Assembly (NCBI GenBank): GCA_003164275.1 | Contig: PLSY01000369.1 | Coordinates: 3,030-10,616, forward strand | Source of the DNA: Acidimicrobiaceae bacterium | Lineage (GTDB): Bacteria; Actinomycetota; Acidimicrobiia; Acidimicrobiales; RAAP-2 | Direction: 5' to 3' | DNA length: 7,587 bases | Part shown: piece after piece, positions 1-6,383 of the stretch | Numbering within the stretch: position 1 is the first letter of the stretch | Layout: each line of letters opens with the position of its first letter | Notes under the pieces: generated by a model | Database searches by the model: none | Told to the model about the DNA's origin: nothing | Seen by the model: the letters and a program-made list of their open reading frames with translations, nothing else | Program-made: the position numbers and the translations under genes

Positions 1-158
1 AGAAGGGCATCGTCATCGGCAAGGGGGGACTCACGCTGAAAGAGGTGGGCACGGCCGTCCGTGCCCAGATGCCCCCCGGGGCCTTCCTCGAACTATTCGT
101 CAGAGTGGAGAAGCGTTGGCAGCACCGAGAAGACGCTCTCGACCGGCTCGGATTCTGA
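1..158 (+). CDS. era: GTPase Era, C-terminal fragment (KH domain)
   Basis: The gene enters from the left edge; only its last 51 codons are visible (first full codon at base 3, TGA at 156-158). The fragment begins KGIVIGKGG, the GxxG signature loop of the Era type II KH domain, which binds the 3' end of 16S rRNA. It continues with the usual LKEVG helix and a LELFVRVEKRW strand, and ends with the short LGF tail typical of the family. Era is a GTPase that acts in 30S ribosomal subunit maturation; the GTPase domain itself lies outside the window, so this rests on the KH domain alone. Era genes often sit just upstream of recO, which here is found about 4 kb downstream beyond an inverted gene pair. 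It converges on the helicase gene with a 7-base gap between stop codons. Confidence 0.9.
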   Translation, partial: KGIVIGKGGLTLKEVGTAVRAQMPPGAFLELFVRVEKRWQHREDALDRLGF

Positions 159-168
159 GCGCCGCTCA
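156..168. repeat. Small palindrome containing both convergent stop codons
   Basis: TGAGC-GCC-GCTCA is a perfect 5-bp stem with a 3-base loop. Its left end is the TGA stop of era and its right end (TCA) is the stop of the leftward helicase gene. The stem is short and no T-run follows on either strand, so it is at best a weak candidate for a bidirectional terminator. The symmetry is partly forced, because convergent TGA stops are reverse complements of each other; only GC/GC beyond them is extra. Confidence 0.3.
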
Positions 169-2298
169 CCGGCCAGAGCCAGCACCGTCCCCGTCGCCTG
201 AGGTAACCGAGTGGAGGAACGCCTCCACCTCCGAGCGGGTGACCGAGCGCTTCATGGGCGGGACGCGGGCCAACAGAGTCCCCCGGTAGCGGGCGGTGGC
301 GAGGCGGCTGTCGAGGACGGCGACGACGCCACGGTCAGTGGCCGACCGGATGAGCCGACCGGCCCCCTGGGCGAGGAGGGTGCCCGCCCTGGGCAGGTCG
401 ACGGCTGCGAACGCACCTGCCCCTTCCCGGTCCCTGCGGGCCTGGAGGACAGGCTCGTCGGGGCGTGGAAACGGTATCCGGTCGATGGTGACCAGACTGA
501 GCGTGGGACCGGGCACGTCGACTCCCTGCCAGAACCCGAGGGTGGCGAACAAGCAGGTCGCCTCGTCGTCCCGGAAGGCTTCGACCAGAGCGGGCTTCGG
601 GAGGTCGGACTGGGCGAGCACCGGGAAGGGCAGGCGATGCCGCAGCGCCTCGACGGCGGCGTTCATGGCCCGCCAACTGGTGAACAGCGCCAGGGTTCGA
701 CCGCCGGCCGCGGTGATCAGCGCCTCCAGCTCGTCGTGGAGGGCTGGCTCGGACTCGGGCCGCCGACGGTCGGGGAGGGAGTGGGCGACGTACAGCATGG
801 CGTGTTCCCGATACTGGAAGGGACTCCCGACGTCGAGCTCATCGGTGCGGTCGTCGGGGAGGCCGAGCCGTTCGGCGAGGCCGATGGGCACTGTCGCAGA
901 CGTGAGCACGCCGGTCACCGTGCCCCACAGGTGCTCTTTGAGCAGCGGGCCCACGTCGATGGGCGAAACCCTGAGGCTCGGGGACCGGTTGCCCCCGTCC
1001 ACCCAGGCGACCTCGTCATCGGTGAGGTCGGCCAGGCGCGCCAGGTCGGCGGCCAGGTGACCGGCGGCGAGCAGCACCCGATCTCGGCGCGACCTCGCCG
1101 AGGTCGGCTCGTCGTCGCCGACCTCGCGCTCCGCCTCCCGGAGGCTGTCGATGAGCCGGCCCACCCTCCCGGTGGCGAGGAGCAGGACCTGGGCGAGGTC
1201 CGGCCCGTCGGCGGACCGGACGGCCTGGGCCACGGCCCGGGGCTTCGGCGCGACCGCCTCCAGGCCGAGCTCCAGCCCGAGAGGCTCCACAGGGTGCTCG
1301 GCTGCCTGCGCACTCGGCGCCTCTTGGCGTCGGACCGAGCGGTGGGGGACCCGGCTCCCGGCCAGCGGGCGGAGCACGCGGTCGACGATGTCCCCCAGAT
1401 CCGAGACGCCATCGACGGCGGAGAGGGCACCAGACGAGCTCGGATCGACCTGGGGGCGGGCCGAGTTGGCCAACGCCCGGAAGCGGCCGGCACTGATGTC
1501 GACGCCGAGACTGTCGGTCATGACCTCTTCGACCTCATGGGCCTCGTCGAAGACGACAACCTGATGGGGAGGAAGCACGGCGCCACCGCTGGCCAGGTGG
1601 GCGCCATAGAGGTGGGTGTTGACCACGACCACGTCGGCTTCGGCCGCCCGGGCCCTCGCCTCCTCGGCGAAGCACTCATGGCCCGACGGGCACCTGAACG
1701 CCCCCGGGCACTCCCTGGCCGTCGTCGACACCATCGACCAGGCGCGGTAGTGGGGCTCGAAGTCGAGTTCGGCCCGGTCGCCGGTGGTGGTGTCGTCTGA
1801 CCATTGGACGAGGCGCCTGATCTGCTCTCCCAGCCGACCGAGCTCCCCCCCGTCGGCCGGAGGCTGACTGGATGGGGTGAGCGGATCGTCGGCGTCCGGC
1901 GGGTCGGCCGTCTCGGGCTCCAGCTTCAGCTGCTGGCCCCGTCCGCCGATCTCGGAGATCCTCTGGCGGCACAGGTAGTTGCTCCGGCCTTTCAAGACGG
2001 CGAAGGAGAACGAGCTGTCGATCGCTTTCGCCAGCATGGGCAGGTCGTGGTTGGCCAACTGGTCCTGGAGGGCCTTGGTGGCCGTGGCCACCACCACCCG
2101 CTCCCCGGAGAGGGCTGCAGGGATGAGATAGCCGAGGGACTTTCCCGTGCCCGTGCCTGCTTGGACCACTAGATGACGGCGCTCGACGATGGCTCGACCC
2201 ACGGCCGAGGCCATCTGTTGCTGTCCTTGTCTCGACTCACCCCCTCCCGGGAGGGCAGCTGCCACCTCGGCCAGGGTGGAGGTCACTTTGTCGGCCAT
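166..2298 (-). CDS. dinG: ATP-dependent DNA helicase, DinG/YoaA (XPD-like, Fe-S) family
   Basis: This is a superfamily 2 helicase of 710 residues, probably 5'-to-3' and active on forked, R-loop or damaged DNA (family knowledge). Visible motifs run in the expected order: a Q-rich segment near 24-28, Walker A AGTGTGKS (47-54, Lys53), motif Ia ATATKALQDQ (71-80), four probable 4Fe-4S ligands Cys110, Cys197, Cys203 and Cys209, DEAH box (251-254), SAT of motif III (467-469), motif IV ALFTSW (537-542), motif V QGVDVPG (591-597) and motif VI QGAGRLIR (644-651). There is no N-terminal exonuclease domain of the kind found in Bacillus DinG. Residues about 280-365, in the probable Arch region, are Ala/Pro-rich and look poorly conserved. 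The ATG at 2298 has AGGG seven bases upstream and lies 30 bases after the permease stop, suggesting co-transcription. DinG and YoaA branches cannot be separated by eye, so the symbol is provisional. Confidence 0.9.
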   Translation of the reverse strand: MADKVTSTLAEVAAALPGGGESRQGQQQMASAVGRAIVERRHLVVQAGTGTGKSLGYLIPAALSGERVVVATATKALQDQLANHDLPMLAKAIDSSFSFAVLKGRSNYLCRQRISEIGGRGQQLKLEPETADPPDADDPLTPSSQPPADGGELGRLGEQIRRLVQWSDDTTTGDRAELDFEPHYRAWSMVSTTARECPGAFRCPSGHECFAEEARARAAEADVVVVNTHLYGAHLASGGAVLPPHQVVVFDEAHEVEEVMTDSLGVDISAGRFRALANSARPQVDPSSSGALSAVDGVSDLGDIVDRVLRPLAGSRVPHRSVRRQEAPSAQAAEHPVEPLGLELGLEAVAPKPRAVAQAVRSADGPDLAQVLLLATGRVGRLIDSLREAEREVGDDEPTSARSRRDRVLLAAGHLAADLARLADLTDDEVAWVDGGNRSPSLRVSPIDVGPLLKEHLWGTVTGVLTSATVPIGLAERLGLPDDRTDELDVGSPFQYREHAMLYVAHSLPDRRRPESEPALHDELEALITAAGGRTLALFTSWRAMNAAVEALRHRLPFPVLAQSDLPKPALVEAFRDDEATCLFATLGFWQGVDVPGPTLSLVTIDRIPFPRPDEPVLQARRDREGAGAFAAVDLPRAGTLLAQGAGRLIRSATDRGVVAVLDSRLATARYRGTLLARVPPMKRSVTRSEVEAFLHSVTSGDGDGAGSGR
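1091..1126. repeat. Three-arm inverted repeat inside the helicase gene
   Basis: CGAGGTCGGC (1099-1108) and GCCGACCTCG (1117-1126) form a perfect 10-bp inverted repeat with an 8-base loop. A third arm, GACCTCG (1091-1097), is complementary to the first part of the middle arm (CGAGGTC, 1099-1105), so two mutually exclusive hairpins can be drawn. It encodes helicase residues around 391-403 (EVGDDEPTSARSRRD region), a charged linker between helicase motifs. It may be a chance product of Asp/Glu/Arg codons in GC-rich DNA; no function is claimed. Confidence 0.4.
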
Positions 2299-2328
2299 GG
2301 AGTGACCCTATCGGTGTGGTCGGCCCGG

Positions 2329-3087
2329 TCAGTGCCACTCGGCGGCGAGGATGGCGGCGATGATCAGGCCGGCCACCACCACCACCCAACGCAGTGCCGG
2401 GGCCGGGATGCGACGCCCGTAGCGGCCGCCCACCTGGCCGCCCAGGATCGAGCCGATGGCGATGAGTCCGACCACCGACCACGAGACCGATGTCGACGCG
2501 ATGAACAAGATCGAGGCCACACCGTTGGCCACGAAGGCGAGGGCGTTCTTCGTCCCGTTCAGGTTCTGGAGGTCGTCATCGATAAAGATGGCCAGCAGGG
2601 CGATCAGGATGACTCCCTGGGCGGCCCCGAAATAGCCGCCGTAGATCCCTGTGGCGAAGACCCCGGCGAGTAGGGCCGCACCGCCGTGGGTCTTTTGGGG
2701 TGCCCGTCGCTCGAGCGCCGCCTTCAGCCTGGGCTGGATGGCCATGAGGAGCGCGGCGAGGGCGATGAGGCCGGGCACCACGGACTTGAACACGGAGTCG
2801 GGCAGGGCGAGCAGGAGGGCCGCCCCGAGCAGGGCGCCGAGCAGGGAGGCGCCACCCAGCTGGATGAGGCGGGCGCGCTGCCCGCCCAGCTCCCGCCGGT
2901 AGGCCACGATGGCACTGGCGTTTCCCGGGGTCAGCCCGACCGTGTTCGAGACGTTGGCCAGCACCGGCGGATACCCCAGGGCCAACAGGGTGGGGAAGGT
3001 GACGAGCGAACCCGAACCGACGATGACGTTGATGGTCCCGGCCACGAAACCTGCCGCCAGGATGGCGAGGGCGTGGAGTGGGGACAT
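2329..3087 (-). CDS. TauE/SafE family membrane permease (sulfite exporter-like)
   Basis: This is a 252-residue polytopic membrane protein of about eight hydrophobic segments (roughly 5-24, 42-62, 76-96, 100-117, 136-155, 157-172, 182-220 and 232-250). Both halves carry the glycine-rich signature of TauE/SafE (formerly DUF81) proteins: GSGSLVTFPTLLALGYPP (24-41) followed by ANVSNTVG in the first repeat, and GIYGGYFGAAQGVILIALL (147-165) in the second. A charged loop at about 119-134 separates the halves, as expected for an internal duplication. Family members export or import small organic or sulfur-containing anions such as sulfite or sulfoacetate. No sulfur-metabolism gene is nearby, so the substrate cannot be assigned. 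The ATG at 3087 starts directly on the first membrane segment, with no clear Shine-Dalgarno sequence. It lies 30 bases upstream of the helicase gene and is probably co-transcribed with it. Confidence 0.87.
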   Translation of the reverse strand: MSPLHALAILAAGFVAGTINVIVGSGSLVTFPTLLALGYPPVLANVSNTVGLTPGNASAIVAYRRELGGQRARLIQLGGASLLGALLGAALLLALPDSVFKSVVPGLIALAALLMAIQPRLKAALERRAPQKTHGGAALLAGVFATGIYGGYFGAAQGVILIALLAIFIDDDLQNLNGTKNALAFVANGVASILFIASTSVSWSVVGLIAIGSILGGQVGGRYGRRIPAPALRWVVVVAGLIIAAILAAEWH

Positions 3088-3205
3088 GGATAGGGTCTAG
3101 CGCCCGTCGCCCACGTCTCGAGCCATGGGGTCTCACGCCGGTCGCATCGCGCACCCCTCCAACGGCCAGGCACGGGTCCTAGCCCTGAGACGATAGGTTC
3201 GCAGG
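3088..3205. other. Divergent intergenic region between permease gene and uppS
   Basis: This 118-base gap is the only sizeable noncoding stretch in the window and must hold start signals for both directions unless transcripts enter from outside. For the rightward genes a -10-like TAGGTT lies at 3194-3199. For the leftward genes no good -10 was found close to the permease start. Short inverted matches occur (CGTCTC 3114-3119 with GAGACG 3187-3192; GTCTCA 3130-3135 with TGAGAC 3186-3191) but are too short to call an operator. Confidence 0.6.
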
Positions 3206-3206
3206 G
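3194..3206 (+). promoter_or_regulatory. Possible -10 element giving a leaderless uppS transcript
   Basis: TAGGTT at 3194-3199 fits the actinobacterial TAnnnT -10 pattern and ends six bases before the GTG start of uppS, so transcription would begin at or next to the start codon. There is no well-spaced Shine-Dalgarno sequence in front of that GTG, which agrees with a leaderless message. No convincing -35 hexamer is seen at 16-18 bases upstream. This is an inference from a short motif. Confidence 0.35.
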
Positions 3207-3976
3207 TGCAACCGGATCAGATGGGTGCTGACGACGCCGACCAGTCGGGCCGGGTGCCGGTCACGGCAGCCGAGGTTGTACTCGGCCCCGTTCCCGCGCA
3301 TGTGGCCTGTGTCATGGACGGCAACGGACGGTGGGCGGCGCGCCGCGGGCTTCCCCGGACCGAGGGCCACACGGCCGGAGAGGCAGCCCTGATCGACGCG
3401 GTCGAAGGGGCCCTCGACCTGGGCATCCCCTGGATGACCATGTACGCCTTCTCGACCGAGAACTGGCGGCGCCCGGCAGAAGAGGTGCGATTCCTCATGG
3501 GCTTCAACGAGAGCCTGCTCGTCCGACGTCGCGATGAGCTGCATGAAAAAGGTGTCCGGATCCGATTCGCCGGTCGCCGGGACTGGAGGGTGCCAAAGCG
3601 GGTGCTGCGACGGATGGACGAGTCGAGCGAGCTGACGGCGGGCAATCGCCGCTGCACACTGACGCTGGCCTTCAACTACGGCGGCCGGGCCGAGATCGTC
3701 GATGCGGTCCGGCAGTTAGTCTCCGACGGGGTGAGCCCGGACAAGATCGACGAGAAGGCCATACGAAGCCGCCTCTACTACCCCGACCAGCCGGATCCGG
3801 ACCTCGTCATCCGGACCTCGGGCGAGCATCGGACGTCCAACTTCTTGCTCTGGCAGCTGGCCTACAGCGAGCTGATGTTCCTCGATGTGCTGTGGCCGGA
3901 CTTCCGCCGCGGCCATCTCTTCGAGGCTGTCGCCGACTTCCAACAGCGTCAGCGTCGATTCGGCGGAGTGAAGTGA
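3206..3976 (+). CDS. uppS: Isoprenyl transferase (undecaprenyl diphosphate synthase)
   Basis: This is a cis-prenyltransferase of 256 residues, the family's usual length. It adds isopentenyl units to an allylic diphosphate to build the C50-C55 lipid carrier used for peptidoglycan and other envelope polymers at the cytoplasmic membrane. The catalytic motif HVACVMDGNGRWA (32-44) places the essential Asp at 38. Then follow EGHTAGE (53-59), the hydrophobic-tunnel motif YAFSTENWRRP (80-90), LAFNYGGRAEI, and the diphosphate-binding IRTSGEHRTSNFLLWQ (202-217) with AYSELMF and LWPDF near the end. The GTG at 3206 is the first in-frame start after the divergent gap; an ATG at 3221 is an alternative, and both leave the catalytic core intact. 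Chain length (decaprenyl or undecaprenyl) cannot be read from the sequence. Its TGA overlaps the next gene's start as GTGA. Confidence 0.95.
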   Translation: MQPDQMGADDADQSGRVPVTAAEVVLGPVPAHVACVMDGNGRWAARRGLPRTEGHTAGEAALIDAVEGALDLGIPWMTMYAFSTENWRRPAEEVRFLMGFNESLLVRRRDELHEKGVRIRFAGRRDWRVPKRVLRRMDESSELTAGNRRCTLTLAFNYGGRAEIVDAVRQLVSDGVSPDKIDEKAIRSRLYYPDQPDPDLVIRTSGEHRTSNFLLWQLAYSELMFLDVLWPDFRRGHLFEAVADFQQRQRRFGGVK

Positions 3977-4311
3977 GCCCCCGGATGCGGGCGAGAGCCG
4001 ACGATGCCGGTGGGGTGTGGATCCTGACCGGCGTGGTCCTCGGGCTGATCGTCTATGCCGGCATCGTGGTGATGGCCATCGCCGGGTTCAACGCCATCAT
4101 CCCGCTGGTGGTCATCCCGCCCGTCATCGTGGCCCTGATCGGGGCCAGCAACCTGATCGGCGGCGGTCGCACCCATGGGCAGCCATCCGCCAGGCCGGTG
4201 GACCCGGGCCGTGCACCGCTCTCCTCGAGTGGCCCGAACGGAACGTTGACGCCCGAGGCCGTGCCCATGGTCGAGCACCCCGCCCCTGAGGAGTCGAGCG
4301 AGCCTCGATGA
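3973..4311 (+). CDS. Unknown small membrane protein, two TM helices
   Basis: I do not recognise this 112-residue protein. After a short charged N-terminus (PRMRARADDAGG) come two hydrophobic segments, about 16-38 (WILTGVVLGLIVYAG region) and about 42-62 (IIPLVVIPPVIVALIGASNL), joined by a very short turn around Asn40. The second contains a PP kink. Residues 66-112 are hydrophilic, rich in Pro, Ser and Glu, and look disordered. The GTG at 3973 is chosen because it overlaps the uppS stop (GTGA) and has GGAG at 3965-3968; an ATG at 3985 is possible. Its stop overlaps the recO start (ATGA). Reading frame, ribosome site and double coupling support a real gene. A link to envelope or lipid-carrier metabolism can be guessed only from its place after uppS. 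Confidence 0.75.
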   Translation: MSPRMRARADDAGGVWILTGVVLGLIVYAGIVVMAIAGFNAIIPLVVIPPVIVALIGASNLIGGGRTHGQPSARPVDPGRAPLSSSGPNGTLTPEAVPMVEHPAPEESSEPR

Positions 4312-5033
4312 CGCAGTTTCGCGACAGGGGGGTGGTGCTGCGGACCATTCGCCTAGGCGAGGCGGATCGCATCGTCACCTTGATGACCGAGCGGCACGGG
4401 AAGGTGCGTGCGGTGGCCAAGGGGGTGCGTCGCACCAAGTCGAAGTTCGGCTCGAGGCTCGAGCCACTGAGTCATGTCGCCTTTCTCGGGTGGCAGGGGC
4501 GAGGCGACCTCGACATCGTCAACCAGGCCGAGGTCATCGAGACCTTCCGGGCCGTCCGCGAGGACCTGGACCGGATGGCCGCAGCCATGTCCATGCTCGA
4601 AGTGGTCGACCAGATCGGCCAGGAGCGCCATGGCAATCCCCGGCTCTACGAGATGCTGGTCGGGGCCATCGGGGCGTTGGCCGCGGACAACTCGCCGATG
4701 ATCGCCCCGGCGTTCTTCTTGAAGGTCCTGGCCCTGGAGGGATCGGCCCCGGTCCTCGACGTCTGCGTCTCCTGCGGAGAAGAGGACTCGGACCTGCTCG
4801 TCGCCTTCGATCTGGTCGAGGGAGGCGTCCTGTGTCGGAGTTGTCGGCGTGGTCGCGCCCTCACCCCCGAGGGCCTCACCCTGTTGCGTCGGGTGCTCGG
4901 TGGCGGCCTCGCCGGGGTGCTTGCCGAGCCCAGGACGATCGTGACCGACGAGGTCACCGCCCTCGCCACCGAGGCGATGGAGGTCCACCTCGATCGCCGC
5001 CTCCGGTCCGTCCGCTCCGGCCAGGTCTCCTGA
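4308..5033 (+). CDS. recO: DNA repair protein RecO
   Basis: RecO is the recombination mediator that, with RecR, loads RecA onto SSB-coated single-stranded DNA and anneals strands in gap repair. The 241-residue product begins with the typical OB-fold start (RDRGVVLRTIRLGEADRIVTL, residues 5-25, followed by the HGKVRAVAKGVRR segment). An all-helical middle domain follows, and then a zinc site formed by Cys153, Cys156, Cys176 and Cys179 (CVSC and CRSC), arranged as in Deinococcus and actinobacterial RecO. Length is normal. The ATG at 4308 overlaps the preceding stop in an ATGA; a GAGGAG at 4288-4293 is 14 bases upstream, too far to be ideal, so coupled re-initiation is likely. The next gene's ATG follows its TGA with no gap. 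Confidence 0.95.
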   Translation: MTQFRDRGVVLRTIRLGEADRIVTLMTERHGKVRAVAKGVRRTKSKFGSRLEPLSHVAFLGWQGRGDLDIVNQAEVIETFRAVREDLDRMAAAMSMLEVVDQIGQERHGNPRLYEMLVGAIGALAADNSPMIAPAFFLKVLALEGSAPVLDVCVSCGEEDSDLLVAFDLVEGGVLCRSCRRGRALTPEGLTLLRRVLGGGLAGVLAEPRTIVTDEVTALATEAMEVHLDRRLRSVRSGQVS

Positions 5034-6383
5034 ATGGGACGAGAGACAGCCTCGACAGTCATCTGGTTCCGACGCGATCTGCGGACCGACGATCACCCGG
5101 CCCTGCTCGCCGCGGTCGAAGAAGCTGAGTCCACCGGCGGCCGGGTCGCCCCGCTGTTCGTGGCCGACAGCGGGCTCCTGGCCCGGTCCGGGAGCAGTCG
5201 CCGTCGGTTCCTCGCCGGCAACCTCGCCGCCCTCGACGCGGGGCTGGAGGGAGCGCTCACCCTCCGGAAGGGCAAGCCGGCAGAGGTGGTGGCCGCCTTC
5301 GCCGCCGAGGTCGGGGCGACCACGGTGTTCGCCACCGGTGACTGCGCGCCCTACGGGCGAAGACGGGATGCCAAGACGTCCCGGGGCCTTGGCGACCGAG
5401 GCATCGGGCTCTCCCTTGTCAGCTCTCCCTACGCCGTCGCCCCGGGCCGGGTGCGCAGCGGCCAGGGCACGCCCTATCGGGTGTTCACCCCATTCCGCCG
5501 AGCCTGGGCAGATCACGGCTGGCCTCGACCCTCAGAGGCCCCCGGGACCGTCGCTTGGCAGGCCCGGGACTCGGACGTGACCATCGACGAGATCAGCGGT
5601 GACGAGGGGACGGCCATGCTCCCGGTTCCGGGCGAGCAGGCGGCCAAGGAGGCATTGGACAGATTCCTCAGTGGCCCCATCCACCACTACGACGACGAGC
5701 GCAACCGTCCCGACCACGAGGGAACGTCGCATCTCTCGGCCTATCTGCGCTTCGGCGTCCTCCATCCCCGCCAAGTCCTCTCCCGCCTGGGCACGAAGAA
5801 GGCCGAGACGGTGTTTCGCTCGGAGCTGGCCTGGCGCGAGTTCTACGCCGACGTGCTCTGGCACCATCCGGACTCGGCCTGGGAGCCGCTCCAGGCCATT
5901 GGCCGGCACGTGCGCTGGGACACCGGCAAGGTGGCGGACGAGCGGTTCGAGGCGTGGTCGAACGGCCGGACCGGCTACCCGCTGGTCGACGCCGGGATGC
6001 GACAGCTGCGGGCCGAGGGCTGGATGCACAACCGCTTGAGGATGCTCACGGCCTCGTTCCTGGTGAAGGACCTGCACCTGGACTGGCGGCGCGGGGCGGC
6101 CCTCTACCTCGAGCTCCTGGTCGACGGTGACCTGGCCTCCAACAACCACGGCTGGCAGTGGGTGGCGGGAACGGGCACCGACGCCGCACCCTTTCACCGC
6201 ATCTTCAATCCAACCCTCCAGGCCGAGCGCTTCGACCCCGATGGTGCCTACGTTGAGCACTACGTGCCCGAGGCCCGTGGGTTCGGCTATCCAGCCCCCA
6301 TCGTCGACCACGCAACCGAGCGCGTCGAGGCCCTCGGCCGGTGGGAGGAGGCCAAGCTGGCCCTGGCCGCCGAAGGACGATGA
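5034..6383 (+). CDS. phr: Deoxyribodipyrimidine photolyase (class I CPD type)
   Basis: This 449-residue flavoprotein probably uses near-UV/blue light to split cyclobutane pyrimidine dimers. The N-terminal antenna domain opens with VIWFRRDLRTDDHPAL. The C-terminal FAD domain has SHLSAYLRFGVLHPRQV, ELAWREFY (Glu264, Trp267), WMHNRLRM (330-337) and DGDLASNNHGWQW (to Trp376). Against E. coli PhrB from memory, Glu264, Trp267, Asn333, Arg334, Met337 and Asn370 match Glu274, Trp277, Asn341, Arg342, Met345 and Asn378. The electron-transfer Trp triad is Trp374, Trp351 and probably Trp295. These retained residues favour CPD repair over a (6-4) photolyase or a signalling cryptochrome. The antenna cofactor (folate or deazaflavin) is not decided by eye. 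The ATG abuts the recO TGA, with AGG eight bases upstream. The stop overlaps hemW (ATGA). Confidence 0.93.
   Translation: MGRETASTVIWFRRDLRTDDHPALLAAVEEAESTGGRVAPLFVADSGLLARSGSSRRRFLAGNLAALDAGLEGALTLRKGKPAEVVAAFAAEVGATTVFATGDCAPYGRRRDAKTSRGLGDRGIGLSLVSSPYAVAPGRVRSGQGTPYRVFTPFRRAWADHGWPRPSEAPGTVAWQARDSDVTIDEISGDEGTAMLPVPGEQAAKEALDRFLSGPIHHYDDERNRPDHEGTSHLSAYLRFGVLHPRQVLSRLGTKKAETVFRSELAWREFYADVLWHHPDSAWEPLQAIGRHVRWDTGKVADERFEAWSNGRTGYPLVDAGMRQLRAEGWMHNRLRMLTASFLVKDLHLDWRRGAALYLELLVDGDLASNNHGWQWVAGTGTDAAPFHRIFNPTLQAERFDPDGAYVEHYVPEARGFGYPAPIVDHATERVEALGRWEEAKLALAAEGR

Noticed and set aside
211..1800. A 529-codon open frame on the + strand, antisense to the helicase gene
   Set aside because: The opposite frame encodes a complete motif-bearing helicase. 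The antisense product is Gly/Arg/Pro/Glu-rich with no recognisable domain, and long stop-free antisense frames are expected in GC-rich DNA.
166..2298. Helicase as a CasDinG-type (type IV CRISPR) or other defence helicase
   Set aside because: It has the four-Cys Fe-S arrangement of housekeeping DinG/YoaA, and there are no csf genes, repeats or other defence genes near it.
2868..2886. Perfect 7-bp GC hairpin (GGCGGGC, 5-base loop, GCCCGCC) as a terminator
   Set aside because: It lies inside the permease coding region, has no T-run on either strand, and such stems are frequent by chance at this GC content.
3114..3192. Short inverted matches in the divergent gap as an operator
   Set aside because: Only 6 bp each, about 50-70 bases apart, with competing pairings; expected by chance in 118 GC-rich bases.
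4353..5516. A 387-codon open frame on the - strand across recO and the photolyase gene
   Set aside because: It crosses two well-supported genes, has a low-complexity Gly/Glu/Asp-rich product and no motif; it is a GC-driven shadow.
5034..6383. Annotation as a cryptochrome or (6-4) photolyase
   Set aside because: The CPD-repair residues of E. coli PhrB (Glu274, Trp277, Asn341, Arg342, Met345, Asn378 equivalents) all appear retained, and there is no C-terminal signalling extension.
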